The position numbers were made by a program, and so were the translations under genes. Positions 1 to 8,459 of a stretch of 64,000 nucleotides of DNA are shown here, one piece after another. The notes under the pieces are model-generated. The model did not search any database. It had not been told where the DNA came from and saw only the letters and a list, made by a program, of their open reading frames with translations. The stretch is from Alphaproteobacteria bacterium GM202ARS2 (GTDB taxonomy: Bacteria > Pseudomonadota > Alphaproteobacteria > GM7ARS4). The DNA is taken from positions 1,756 through 65,755 of the forward strand of contig JACONH010000006.1 of assembly GCA_014323835.1 (NCBI GenBank). Reading direction: 5' to 3'. The number at the start of each line of letters is the position of its first letter. The stretch's first letter is position 1.

Positions 1-456
1 ACAGTCGTCGTTACCCGACAGCGTTGTTAAGGGAGCAACGCCAGCATCACCGCTATAACGTTCATTATAGAGGTCAATCATATCATCATTTGTCAAACCA
101 TTGGGATTGACGTTGTTACGTTCCAATGTCAGCTCCACCGATGAGTGTATGGCTTCGCCAGATACATACAAGCGTCCTCGCTTGCCAAGCGGTGCTTCAA
201 AGCCCAACTCCGCCCCTGAGAACACACGGGTTGCACCGCCCACCGCATAGTTACCGCCAATCACACCAAACGTATTATCCAAGAAGCCCCGCTCGCGAGT
301 CCGCCTTTCACCCGGTTTTTTAACATCTCTTGCCCTTGGCGCGGGTTCATCTCGGATAATCACATCATAATCGCCTTCATACGTCCTCTCAGCTGCAACC
401 GCATAAGACGCACTCATCCACACAACCCCTAAAACAACCAGCAAAACTCGTATCAT
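1..456 (-). CDS. Outer-membrane beta-barrel protein, 5' part only (third paralog)
   Basis: An open frame runs from an ATG at 456 to the left edge, so only the first 152 residues are present. It begins with a signal peptide (hydrophobic residues 2–13, then an ASYAVAAE-type cleavage region). An acidic DYDVIIRDE stretch follows, matching DYDVVISRDE in the complete barrel just upstream at 542–2116. Further parallels are a G-x-N-YAVGG segment, then AELGFEAPLGKRGRLYVSGEA and SSVELTLER, which align with equivalent pieces of both neighbouring barrels. I read it as the third tandem member of one DUF1302-like porin/barrel family. It is the last gene of a minus-strand cluster with an RND protein and a LolA-like protein. 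Substrate unknown. Confidence 0.75.
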   Translation of the reverse strand, partial: MIRVLLVVLGVVWMSASYAVAAERTYEGDYDVIIRDEPAPRARDVKKPGERRTRERGFLDNTFGVIGGNYAVGGATRVFSGAELGFEAPLGKRGRLYVSGEAIHSSVELTLERNNVNPNGLTNDDMIDLYNERYSGDAGVAPLTTLSGNDDC

Positions 457-541
457 AATCGTTTTAACCTCTAAACAGACCCGCACGATATACATGGCAC
501 TTGTCATTCGCACTATACCCTATATCACCTGTTAAGGTAAC

Positions 542-2116
542 CTAAAATGCGTAGCGCACCCCAAAGCGCGCCCCTACCCCCAAGTCATTGCTGAAGCTAT
601 ACGAAACACCCGCACCTTCGTTTTGATTGGCTTCATCAATAAACGTATCCGCAAGGGTGCTGACGAATTCGCCACTGCCATACAGCGTTAGATTGTCCCC
701 TATACGCATGGTGCCATAGAGGGACACCCCCAGTATGGGCCCTATCAAACCGCCAACCAGCCCCGTGGTGTAGCGTTCATCCCGACCGAATCGGCGCGCC
801 ACATTGACCCCGGGAAAGATGATAAAGTCATCGCTGTTGTCTCTGCCTGCCCCCCGTTCCAACCGCCGCAGCGTATCGCCTTTATCATCATAGAATGCCT
901 TCAGCATATACAGCCCAAGATTAACCACCCAACCCTGCACCCGCGCATCAGCACCCAACCCCACCAGCACGCGATCCACCTCGCTGGTAAAAGACCCGCC
1001 GTTCCTCTCACGCACATAAGCCACATAAGCACGAGTCGCCCTATCCACATCGCTATTCCCCATGGGCGATATCAGCGGCGTTATATCCTCACGGGTTTTT
1101 TGATAGACGACTTCTGCCTTCCACACCCACGAGCCCACCGGCACCGCCAGCTCAAGGGCATAGGCACTGAGCGGTGCAAGATCAATCTGCTCATCATCGA
1201 TACCTCCATCAGCCATAAGACGAGCATTCTCGTAATAAAACGCGCTCAAGCGTCCTTTATACAACGTCAGCCCCACTGTGCCCCAACTAGGGCGATAGAG
1301 CAGACGCATCGCATACTGGCGATGGTCTTCAACGTCACGTTCACCGCCAAATTCTTCGATGACATCGGACAGCAACGAATCAATCTCGGTGTTGATAAAG
1401 AAATGCCCCTGTAGTTCCACGTTCGGCGTGATAAACCACGCCAAAGACGCACTATCCTGTGGCACGAGAAAATTCTTTTTCTTAAAATCCACCGCATTGT
1501 TGCCATAACGCAACGGCAACAAGATACTCACCGGTGAAAACAAATCGAATTGCCCCCACACGTGTTGCCTTCTGCCCACATGCACCAGCACCCCATCCGT
1601 CGGTGCGTAATGCACAAACGCTTCAGCAATGTCGGTGTCGATGCTGATAACCTTCAGCGAGCGTTCGGCAGGAAAGCCCAACCGCTGTAAGACTCTATCT
1701 TGCGCGCCATCGGCACACAGTGCGCGTTCTTCGTCATTGTCAGCGCGCGCCCCACACATCGCCCGTAAGTTTGCTTCGCTGGTAAACAGCTTGCGGCGTT
1801 GCTCCAGCTCGATGGACGAGCGTTTCGCCTCGAAAGCCAACACAAAAAGACCACCATCATCGGCAAAAGGCAGCTCGAAGCCACCCTCAACGCCAACAAA
1901 CGTCCGCTCGACTTCACCGACACTATAATAGCCCCCCACATCACCAAAAAAATAATCGCTGAAAGGACGCGCCCGCTTCACCGACACGCCGCCCTCGTCC
2001 TCGTCCCTGCTGATAACGACATCATAATCTTCAACGCCCCCCGCATAAGACGACCCCGCAAACAACCCTACCACCACAAAAAGACTGCGGCTCAAAAACC
2101 ATCGAAAAATAATCAC
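542..2116 (-). CDS. DUF1302-like outer-membrane beta-barrel protein
   Basis: This 524-residue protein has an N-terminal signal peptide (FVVVGLFAGSSYAGG) and ends in GVRYAF, the C-terminal aromatic signature of barrels inserted by BAM. The middle holds VGRRQHVWGQFDLFSPV (about residues 180–196) and VPQDSASLAWF, the kind of segment seen in DUF1302-type proteins that occur with MMPL-type RND transporters. It is paralogous to the barrels at 4475–6178 and 1–456. Translation begins at a GTG (2116–2114); no in-frame ATG precedes the signal peptide. It lies 104 bases downstream of the RND gene. Its likely role is the outer-membrane part of a trans-envelope export route (inference); the substrate cannot be read from the sequence. 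Confidence 0.7.
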   Translation of the reverse strand: MIIFRWFLSRSLFVVVGLFAGSSYAGGVEDYDVVISRDEDEGGVSVKRARPFSDYFFGDVGGYYSVGEVERTFVGVEGGFELPFADDGGLFVLAFEAKRSSIELEQRRKLFTSEANLRAMCGARADNDEERALCADGAQDRVLQRLGFPAERSLKVISIDTDIAEAFVHYAPTDGVLVHVGRRQHVWGQFDLFSPVSILLPLRYGNNAVDFKKKNFLVPQDSASLAWFITPNVELQGHFFINTEIDSLLSDVIEEFGGERDVEDHRQYAMRLLYRPSWGTVGLTLYKGRLSAFYYENARLMADGGIDDEQIDLAPLSAYALELAVPVGSWVWKAEVVYQKTREDITPLISPMGNSDVDRATRAYVAYVRERNGGSFTSEVDRVLVGLGADARVQGWVVNLGLYMLKAFYDDKGDTLRRLERGAGRDNSDDFIIFPGVNVARRFGRDERYTTGLVGGLIGPILGVSLYGTMRIGDNLTLYGSGEFVSTLADTFIDEANQNEGAGVSYSFSNDLGVGARFGVRYAF

Positions 2117-2220
2117 GAGTGCAAGAAAGCAAAAAGAGTCCTACCGCCCCCCCCTATCGCCCACTTCTGTCGGCTTTTCGCCCTCTCGTCAACGTAACGT
2201 CGAACAAAAACCAAGAAAAG

Positions 2221-4458
2221 TCAAGTTATCTTGTCTTTTTTGTCTCGCAGCCGTCCCAACAGTGCTGGCAAAAACAGCACACTCACAAAGAACGCCATCA
2301 CCAAACCAAAAATGGTAAAAGACGCAAAACGCTGCAAAATAACCAGCTCCGACAAGCTCAGCACCGCCAAGCCACAACAAAACAAGCCGCTCGTCCACGC
2401 AATAGGATAAGCCGTCACAGTCAGGGCATGCTGACGTGCTTCATCGACGCTAGCCCCCTGTTTGCGTTTATGGCGATAATGGTGCAACAAGTGTATCGTA
2501 TCATCCACCGACAGCCCCAGCGTGATACCAGCAATCAGCACTGTCGCAAAATCATAGGGATAGCCAAGCCACGACACAAGACCCAAAGTCGATGCCAAAG
2601 GCAAAAGGTTGGCTATGAATCCCGCACCGCCCAAACGAAAACCAAACTGCAACGAAAACAACACGGCTATCAGAAAAAGAGTCAAAAGCAAACTTTCTAC
2701 CTGTGTTTTCAAAACGTAATCATTCAACGTATGAATATAAACGCCAAAACCCGTAACAATAAAATCATCGGTTTTCCTGCGTGTCTGTTCTTCCACCTGC
2801 GAGATAAGTGTCGCCAGTTCGTTCGATTCGAGGGACGGCGTCTGCAAGCTCACCCGTGCTTTGCGATAGTCGAAGTCCATATAATCTGCCAACACATCGC
2901 GGGTTGATTCGCTACGAGAAAACTCGAGAAACAGCAGCTCCTGCCCGAGTTGCTCGTCATCGCTCGGCAGAGACGCTTTGCCACTAAAGGCACGGTGCAC
3001 CATCTCCACCGGTATCAAGTAGCTCTCTACGTCATGGACGAGAGGGAGGTCTCGATAGGTCTCGTTCAGACGTTCAATGCCTTGTAGAGCCTTAATGGTG
3101 CGGTAGGCTTCGACTTCGTCTCTTGCGAGGACGACATCGACTCGCCCCGAGCCGCCCAGATTTTTGTCCACGAGGTCGAATCCCTGTCGCAAGCGGCTCT
3201 CTTTTTCGAAGAAGACCGACAAGAAGCTGGTTTCCGTATAAATCATGCTCAAGCCTGAGACCATGAAAACGCCCACGAAGGCAAACGCCCGCACCCAACG
3301 GCGTGCTTTTTGTCCGACAGTCTGCTCTTTGAGCCAATCTATCCATCTATGACTTCGGCTTTGCTGTTGCTGATGCGGCACCTGCCCCTCGATGAGCCAC
3401 AACCCGCACCACATAACAATAACAATCGTAGGATAAGCCCACAGAATCGACACAAACGAATCGATACCAAAGGTTTGCAGCGGCACAATCGCGCTCAAAA
3501 CAAAACTGCCCAGACCAATAGCCGACGTTAAACTTGCCGATAGACACGGCAACCACGTCTCTTGCACCATCGTGCGAAAACGCTCCTGTGGCTCGAGGTG
3601 TGCCAGTCCCGACCAACGAGACAAAATATGTAAGCCATCAGCAATAGCGATGACCGCAACCAACACCGGTATCATCAGGCTAACTGCCGTCATGACGTGG
3701 CCAAAGATGACCATCCAGCCCAAAGAAGACAGAACCGCAGCACAGGTGCATGCCGCCATCAATAGTGTCCGTCGCCACGACCCGCCACAAGCCCAGAATA
3801 AGAAGACCAGCAAGACCAGAGCCGCGAAGCTCAACAGCATGACTAAATCCCGTGCCGTCGCCTGATCGAGGGCTCGTTTGAGAGCAGCATCGCCTACGTA
3901 ATAGGCGTTGTCCGTCAAGCCGTGCTCAGCGATAAGGTCGTCTATCTTGCCGGCGATACGTTCACGCAACACACCTTGGCGATGCGAGTCCAAACGTAAA
4001 CTCAACGCCACCATTGTCTCGTCTGCCGATAACAGCTTGTGCGCATACGGCGACTCGCCAAAAACACGGCGATAATCCGCCATATCTTTAATAAAGCCGC
4101 GCTGATAGGCATCCTGAAACGAACGGATTTCCAACGACTCGCCGCTATCGATAATGACAGTCCCATAGATGGGCGACTCGATGCTGGAGACACCTTCAAT
4201 GCCTTTCAACGCGGTTTCGAAACGATACAGCCGCTGCCAACGTTCTTCTTCGAACAGGGGCCCATCCAACTGCAGTAAGACAAGCAAGACCTCGCCGCCC
4301 TGAAACTCTTGCGAGAACATATCGAACTGCACCCGGCGAGGATCGTCCTCTCGCAACCACGTATCGTTGTCAAAGCGGATGCCTGATACCTGGCCCCCGA
4401 CCACCAGAACAGCAGATAGCCATAAACCTAAGAGCCCCAAACTATATGAACGATTCAT
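2221..4458 (-). CDS. MMPL/HAE3-type RND superfamily transporter
   Basis: A 745-residue membrane protein with the RND two-repeat plan. One TM helix near residues 5–25 is followed by a periplasmic domain (about 26–200) and a block of five helices (about 208–350). A second single helix near 390 then leads to a second periplasmic domain and a C-terminal helix block. SLMIPVLVAVIAIADGLHIL and LIAGITLGLSVDDTIHLLHHY are the paired TM4-like segments with acidic residues typical of MMPL-family proteins. At 745 residues it is far shorter than drug-pump RNDs (about 1050). A strong GGAGG ribosome site lies upstream of the ATG. It sits between two beta-barrel genes and downstream of a LolA-like gene, so transport of lipid or lipoprotein across the envelope is plausible. 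Confidence 0.85.
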   Translation of the reverse strand: MNRSYSLGLLGLWLSAVLVVGGQVSGIRFDNDTWLREDDPRRVQFDMFSQEFQGGEVLLVLLQLDGPLFEEERWQRLYRFETALKGIEGVSSIESPIYGTVIIDSGESLEIRSFQDAYQRGFIKDMADYRRVFGESPYAHKLLSADETMVALSLRLDSHRQGVLRERIAGKIDDLIAEHGLTDNAYYVGDAALKRALDQATARDLVMLLSFAALVLLVFLFWACGGSWRRTLLMAACTCAAVLSSLGWMVIFGHVMTAVSLMIPVLVAVIAIADGLHILSRWSGLAHLEPQERFRTMVQETWLPCLSASLTSAIGLGSFVLSAIVPLQTFGIDSFVSILWAYPTIVIVMWCGLWLIEGQVPHQQQQSRSHRWIDWLKEQTVGQKARRWVRAFAFVGVFMVSGLSMIYTETSFLSVFFEKESRLRQGFDLVDKNLGGSGRVDVVLARDEVEAYRTIKALQGIERLNETYRDLPLVHDVESYLIPVEMVHRAFSGKASLPSDDEQLGQELLFLEFSRSESTRDVLADYMDFDYRKARVSLQTPSLESNELATLISQVEEQTRRKTDDFIVTGFGVYIHTLNDYVLKTQVESLLLTLFLIAVLFSLQFGFRLGGAGFIANLLPLASTLGLVSWLGYPYDFATVLIAGITLGLSVDDTIHLLHHYRHKRKQGASVDEARQHALTVTAYPIAWTSGLFCCGLAVLSLSELVILQRFASFTIFGLVMAFFVSVLFLPALLGRLRDKKDKIT

Positions 4459-4474
4459 TTTTACTCATCCCTCC

Positions 4475-6178
4475 TTAAAAACGATAAACGAGACTGGTTC
4501 TCGCCCCATACTCTCTATCAGTTGACCGACGGAAAATACCATAGTGAAACGTATCCACCCCTTGGCTCTCATTCAAAAAACCATCGGAAAGATACTTGAG
4601 CGAATCGATGCCCACAGTCACCGTCCAGTTGTCGCCGATGGTGGCAGAAAAATACGCGGCGACACCCTCAGCCAGCCCCACCAAGCCGCCGGTAACACCG
4701 ACTTGATAACGGTCTTCATCGCCGAAACGATAACCCAAATGGATAATAGGCACAACATCGAAGCGGTCTTGCTCCAACCCCAAGGCGCGGTTCGATAGAC
4801 GCAAAAGACGCGTCCCCGACGAGCCCAAATCCGTCAACGAAAACGATATGACACAATTGACATCAAAGCTGCTCAGACGAGCATCGACGCCGATTCCAAG
4901 ATACATCTGTCGTGCCTCAACATAAAGGCGCCCACCATTATGCTGCAACGCTTCTTCCAGATACTCGATATAGAGAGGCAGCTGCTCCCCCCAAAACACA
5001 TTGAGAATAGTGTCTCGGCTCGAATAGCTGAAAGCAGGAAAGTGCACCGACGTCTTTTGATAGACCGCCTCCATCTTCCATATCCAGACTCCCATGGGCA
5101 CAGCTGCTTCGAAAGCCACTTGTTGCACCCGCGGCAAATCGATAGAACGCTCGACATTATAGATGACGTCATCGCCAATCGTATCGACCTGAATCTGTCC
5201 ACCACCACCATACTCGAAGCCAATGCGTCCATCATAATACGTAAGCCCGAATGTGCCCCGCTCCCCATAATAGAGCACGCGCACAGCATACTGGTGGTGC
5301 GACTCGATATCGTCCTCCTTCGCCGGGCGGAGCGACAACACAGTAATCTCCTCGTTGCCCTCTAAAGGGGCATAGACGACATCTGAAGATGAACCCGCCG
5401 CCAACGACAACAACGGATCAACACGGATGCGATGAAAATAATGCGCCTCAATGTTCCAACGCTCGCCAAGAAAAAAACCCACAGACACACCATCCTGCGG
5501 CACAACAAAATTAATCTTATCCGACACCGGCAACGGCTGCTGAGTCGTCAACGGCAAAACCAAATTCAACGGCGAAATCAAATCAAACTGCCCCCAAATC
5601 ACACGGCGACGACCCACAACAAACACAACCCCAGAAATGTCATACTGCACAAACGCATCGGCAAAATCCGTGTCCACATCGCTGAAACGAGCACGTTGCG
5701 GCGGAATATGGACGTTCTCTTCCGCCAAATTCAGCGTTATGGGCCCCAACAACGTCCGCTCAAATTCAACACCACTATAAGAATGATAACCCGACATATA
5801 AACACGCCCATCGCTAAATGGCACCTCAAAACCTAATAAAACCGATGCACTCTCCCGACGATAGCCTGAACCTTGCTGATACGAACTCCCAGACGTACCA
5901 AAAACATACTGAGACCAATCATCATACCATGCCTTCTGATTACGACCCTCCCGCGCCATCCCCCGCATCGACGACAACGGGTCAGACGACGACTCGCCAT
6001 CAATCACAATATCATAGCCATAATCGTCAACGGCACTCGCCGCGTCGTCTTCGATAACAACGCCATAGCTGTCATACGCATCGACAGATTCAGCCCAAGC
6101 CGAATTGCCCGATACCAATACCAAAATTGCCCCTACCCAGAAACGTTGCTCCCGCATCCGCGTTCTTTTTTCAGCCAT
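4475..6178 (-). CDS. DUF1302-like outer-membrane beta-barrel protein
   Basis: 567 residues, with a signal peptide (FWVGAILVLVSGNSAWAES) and a C-terminal VYRF barrel signature. It shares with the barrel at 542–2116 the motif VGRRRVIWGQFDLISPL, followed by a VPQDGVSVGFF segment, and many repeated strands ending in aromatic residues. An acidic, low-complexity linker (about residues 30–65) follows the signal peptide. The stop is 16 bases before the RND start, which indicates one transcript with it. I place the start at 6178 (ATG); an internal ATG 21 bases later is also possible. Function inferred only as an outer-membrane partner of the adjacent RND and LolA-like proteins. Confidence 0.7.
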   Translation of the reverse strand: MAEKRTRMREQRFWVGAILVLVSGNSAWAESVDAYDSYGVVIEDDAASAVDDYGYDIVIDGESSSDPLSSMRGMAREGRNQKAWYDDWSQYVFGTSGSSYQQGSGYRRESASVLLGFEVPFSDGRVYMSGYHSYSGVEFERTLLGPITLNLAEENVHIPPQRARFSDVDTDFADAFVQYDISGVVFVVGRRRVIWGQFDLISPLNLVLPLTTQQPLPVSDKINFVVPQDGVSVGFFLGERWNIEAHYFHRIRVDPLLSLAAGSSSDVVYAPLEGNEEITVLSLRPAKEDDIESHHQYAVRVLYYGERGTFGLTYYDGRIGFEYGGGGQIQVDTIGDDVIYNVERSIDLPRVQQVAFEAAVPMGVWIWKMEAVYQKTSVHFPAFSYSSRDTILNVFWGEQLPLYIEYLEEALQHNGGRLYVEARQMYLGIGVDARLSSFDVNCVISFSLTDLGSSGTRLLRLSNRALGLEQDRFDVVPIIHLGYRFGDEDRYQVGVTGGLVGLAEGVAAYFSATIGDNWTVTVGIDSLKYLSDGFLNESQGVDTFHYGIFRRSTDREYGARTSLVYRF

Positions 6179-6213
6179 CCATCTGTGCCCTCGATAGCAG
6201 TGTCGTCTTTGAG

Positions 6214-7008
6214 TTACATTTGCAAGCCCTTGAATCCCACTAGTTTCTCGTCTATTTCACTGGTAAAGTCGATATCCGTCTTGGTGATAATGCTCGTTCC
6301 ACCACTCTGGTGATTCTCCATGACAGCTTCCACCACGGTATACATCCCATCGATTTTGCGAATGTTCCTATTATGGAGCGTTTTTAACTTTTCGCCGCCC
6401 TTGCCATAAAAGACGATTCGGGCAGGCACCATGACAGACAACAACACATGCACCTCTAGTTTGGTATAATCATCATCACTTTTTGTCGGTGTGCTTTCGA
6501 TGATAGCGACTTTGTCATTTTTTTCTTTAATGACATGTTTGTCTCGTTCGACTTTACGCCCGGCGACATCGCCATTGGTGAAGTCGGAGCCAACAAAGCT
6601 CTTGTTTTGCTCTTCGCTACTGAGACGCTTAATCGAACGAAAGGCTGGCAGATAAATCCACTGGGAGGGGTGCGTTTCCTTGTCGAGAGTCTCGCTCAAC
6701 AAGGCGGTGCCGCGCACGCTGGCAGGCTCGTAAAATTTAACCAGAGTCTTCGAGCGCTCAGGAAAAATTTTATGCCGCAACGTAAAGAAGCGAGTCCGCT
6801 CGCGCCCTTCGGCATCCTTAATGACGAGTTCAACGTCAGCTTGCTGATTTTTATGTAAGCGTCCCTGATCATAGACGGCTTGCATGATGGGTTCGCCATC
6901 TCCCTGTGCCAGCCCTTGCGTTGGCACCATGGCACCAACAAGCACAACACACCACAAAAATACAAGACCCATGCCCCTCGATTCCGTTGTCCAATTTTGC
7001 TTGCTCAT
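6214..7008 (-). CDS. LolA-like outer-membrane lipoprotein-sorting family protein
   Basis: 264 residues with a signal peptide (VFLWCVVLVGAMVPTQGLAQG), so periplasmic. The region from about residue 60 to 260 fits the LolA-like family often annotated as outer membrane lipoprotein-sorting protein (PF17131 type). It shows a beta-strand pattern with RTRFFTLRHK, KTLVKFYEPASVRGTALL, a W-x-YLPAFRSIKRL segment and SFVGSDFTNGD. These are the family's best conserved features. Members are commonly encoded beside MMPL-type RND proteins and DUF1302 barrels, as here. The predicted job is to carry a lipid or lipoprotein across the periplasm between the RND protein and the barrels. It lies 35 bases upstream of a barrel gene and 13 bases downstream of the chaperone-like gene. 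Confidence 0.8.
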   Translation of the reverse strand: MSKQNWTTESRGMGLVFLWCVVLVGAMVPTQGLAQGDGEPIMQAVYDQGRLHKNQQADVELVIKDAEGRERTRFFTLRHKIFPERSKTLVKFYEPASVRGTALLSETLDKETHPSQWIYLPAFRSIKRLSSEEQNKSFVGSDFTNGDVAGRKVERDKHVIKEKNDKVAIIESTPTKSDDDYTKLEVHVLLSVMVPARIVFYGKGGEKLKTLHNRNIRKIDGMYTVVEAVMENHQSGGTSIITKTDIDFTSEIDEKLVGFKGLQM

Positions 7009-7021
7009 ATTCTTACAGTCC

Positions 7022-7534
7022 TTACGCCCGAATCAGCGGCACGTTACCGCCACCAGCGACACCCTTGTCGTTACCGTTGTCTTTACTTCCGTTGCCCGCC
7101 GCTTTCGGTAGTTTAACATCTGCAACCGGATTAACAAGATATTTTGACCACCGCTCGACGCTATCGACAAAACGCCCAATGGTGTCTTCCAGCACCGACA
7201 AGTCGAGGCCGACCGCCGACAACTGTAACGTCATGACCACGTTGTCCTCGCCGGGATTGAGACTGAGGGTTGCCCCTTCCGTCTCCGTCCAACGATAGTT
7301 GGCTTCCATCAGACGCCGTAAGACTTTTTCTTTGTTCTCAGCGGGCAACTCTTGCACAAAACTGAAAAGATAAAGAAAATCTTGACGAGATTCATAGAGC
7401 AACAACAACGTAATCGTATCATCGAATTGCAATAAACAGCCGTCATTATCGTCAAAGTACAGCTCATCAAGCCCAATGGACTTGCCAAGTTCTGCCAACA
7501 AGACATCTATCGGACGATTCTTACGTTCAGCCAT
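7022..7534 (-). CDS. CesT/Tir-type secretion chaperone-like protein
   Basis: 170 residues from the ATG at 7534, preceded by GGGAGATAAAAAAC, a good ribosome site. The longer frame to 7615 begins with residues unlike the family, so I reject that start. The order LLAELGKSIGLDEL, then GCLLQFDDTITLLL, LYLFSFVQELP, LRRLMEANYRW, GATLSLNP and a C-terminal FVDSVERWSKYL follows the type III secretion chaperone family CesT (PF05932) closely. Such proteins are small acidic dimers that bind an effector's N-terminus. The Lys/Gly/Asn-rich tail after residue 130 is extra. No type III secretion gene is visible in this window. It could instead be a YbjN-like relative of the same fold serving the neighbouring envelope cassette. 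Confidence 0.65.
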   Translation of the reverse strand: MAERKNRPIDVLLAELGKSIGLDELYFDDNDGCLLQFDDTITLLLLYESRQDFLYLFSFVQELPAENKEKVLRRLMEANYRWTETEGATLSLNPGEDNVVMTLQLSAVGLDLSVLEDTIGRFVDSVERWSKYLVNPVADVKLPKAAGNGSKDNGNDKGVAGGGNVPLIRA

Positions 7535-7706
7535 GTTTTTTATCTCCCAATACCACGCAGGCTCGCGTAGCTTCTTGAACGTATACGTGTCCACTCCGCC
7601 ACGTTCGTGCCACATTTCATAAGGTAAAACACCTTACATAGAAATAATACAAAATGTTTTATATCATAACTCCTTACAAACGTACAATCTGCAACAGATT
7701 AATTTC

Positions 7707-8459
7707 TTAAATCTCTAATACTCGGGATAGGATACTGATGATGTCTGCTTGATGAGATTCGCTCAACATACCAAAAACACGAATAATATCCAGCACCATA
7801 CAAGAATCCTTTTGACAAAGAAAAAATGACCCCTCCTCTTTCGTAGAAGCAGTTCTCCCCAGCAGAGGTGAAAGAGCCATGATACTTTTCACAGGTATAC
7901 ACAGATAAAGCATTGGTTGTACACCAACCGCACGTTGCTTTTCTCTGATTGTAATCTCTACTGTAAGGTCACCCTTCCTACGTTGGTACACAAGTTGCGG
8001 ATAAGAAAGAGTAAGCCTGTAAAAAGCTAAACCATTCAAACGTTCTTTTATGGGCTCACTGCGCTCGATTTGGTAATCTCGATGATGAGACAACAAGTCT
8101 GTCTGCTTCAAATTCATAAGTTGTTGCAATAACAGCTCTAAATCATTTTTCTCAACAAACCCCCACCGATAAAAATAATAAAGATACTCCGACAGCTCAT
8201 AAAATGATTTTTTTATGCCCCTGTAACCCACAAAAGTAACATCAGGAATAGTACTAAAAGACTGCCGTCCTTCCTCTTCATCATAGCTTATTTGCCATTC
8301 GATGTATGTGTTCGATGTAAAGCAATCTCGTTTTGTTGCCACTGGTCGTCCATACTGGTACGGTTCGTCTCTTTTTTTAACCCGTACTTTCCCTGTGGGT
8401 GTGGTCAAAGGCAGGCGTATCTCTATTTTGCGTTCGACTTCATGTATATGTGCTCGCAT
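7707..8459 (-). CDS. R.PabI-like restriction enzyme (DNA glycosylase type), probable
   Basis: 250 residues, in an AT-rich island, with its start overlapping the 3' end of a DNA adenine methyltransferase gene by 20 bases. That is typical of a restriction-modification pair. R.PabI of Pyrococcus abyssi (GTAC) acts as an adenine glycosylase. From memory its key residues include Arg26/Arg32, Glu63–Tyr68, Lys154–Gln155 and His211–Asp214 near the C-terminus. Here R26/R30, E54–Y59 (same spacing of five), K174–Q175 and H236–D239 (same spacing of three, 11 residues from the end) fall in matching order. No PD-(D/E)xK or HNH motif is evident. The match rests on recalled residues rather than an alignment. 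If it is wrong, this is still the probable nuclease partner of the methyltransferase. Confidence 0.6.
   Translation of the reverse strand: MRAHIHEVERKIEIRLPLTTPTGKVRVKKRDEPYQYGRPVATKRDCFTSNTYIEWQISYDEEEGRQSFSTIPDVTFVGYRGIKKSFYELSEYLYYFYRWGFVEKNDLELLLQQLMNLKQTDLLSHHRDYQIERSEPIKERLNGLAFYRLTLSYPQLVYQRRKGDLTVEITIREKQRAVGVQPMLYLCIPVKSIMALSPLLGRTASTKEEGSFFLCQKDSCMVLDIIRVFGMLSESHQADIISILSRVLEI

Noticed and set aside
2119-2907. Plus-strand frame of 262 codons
   Set aside because: It is antisense to the RND gene; its Lys/Gln/Arg-rich sequence lacks any domain, while the opposite strand has clear RND features.
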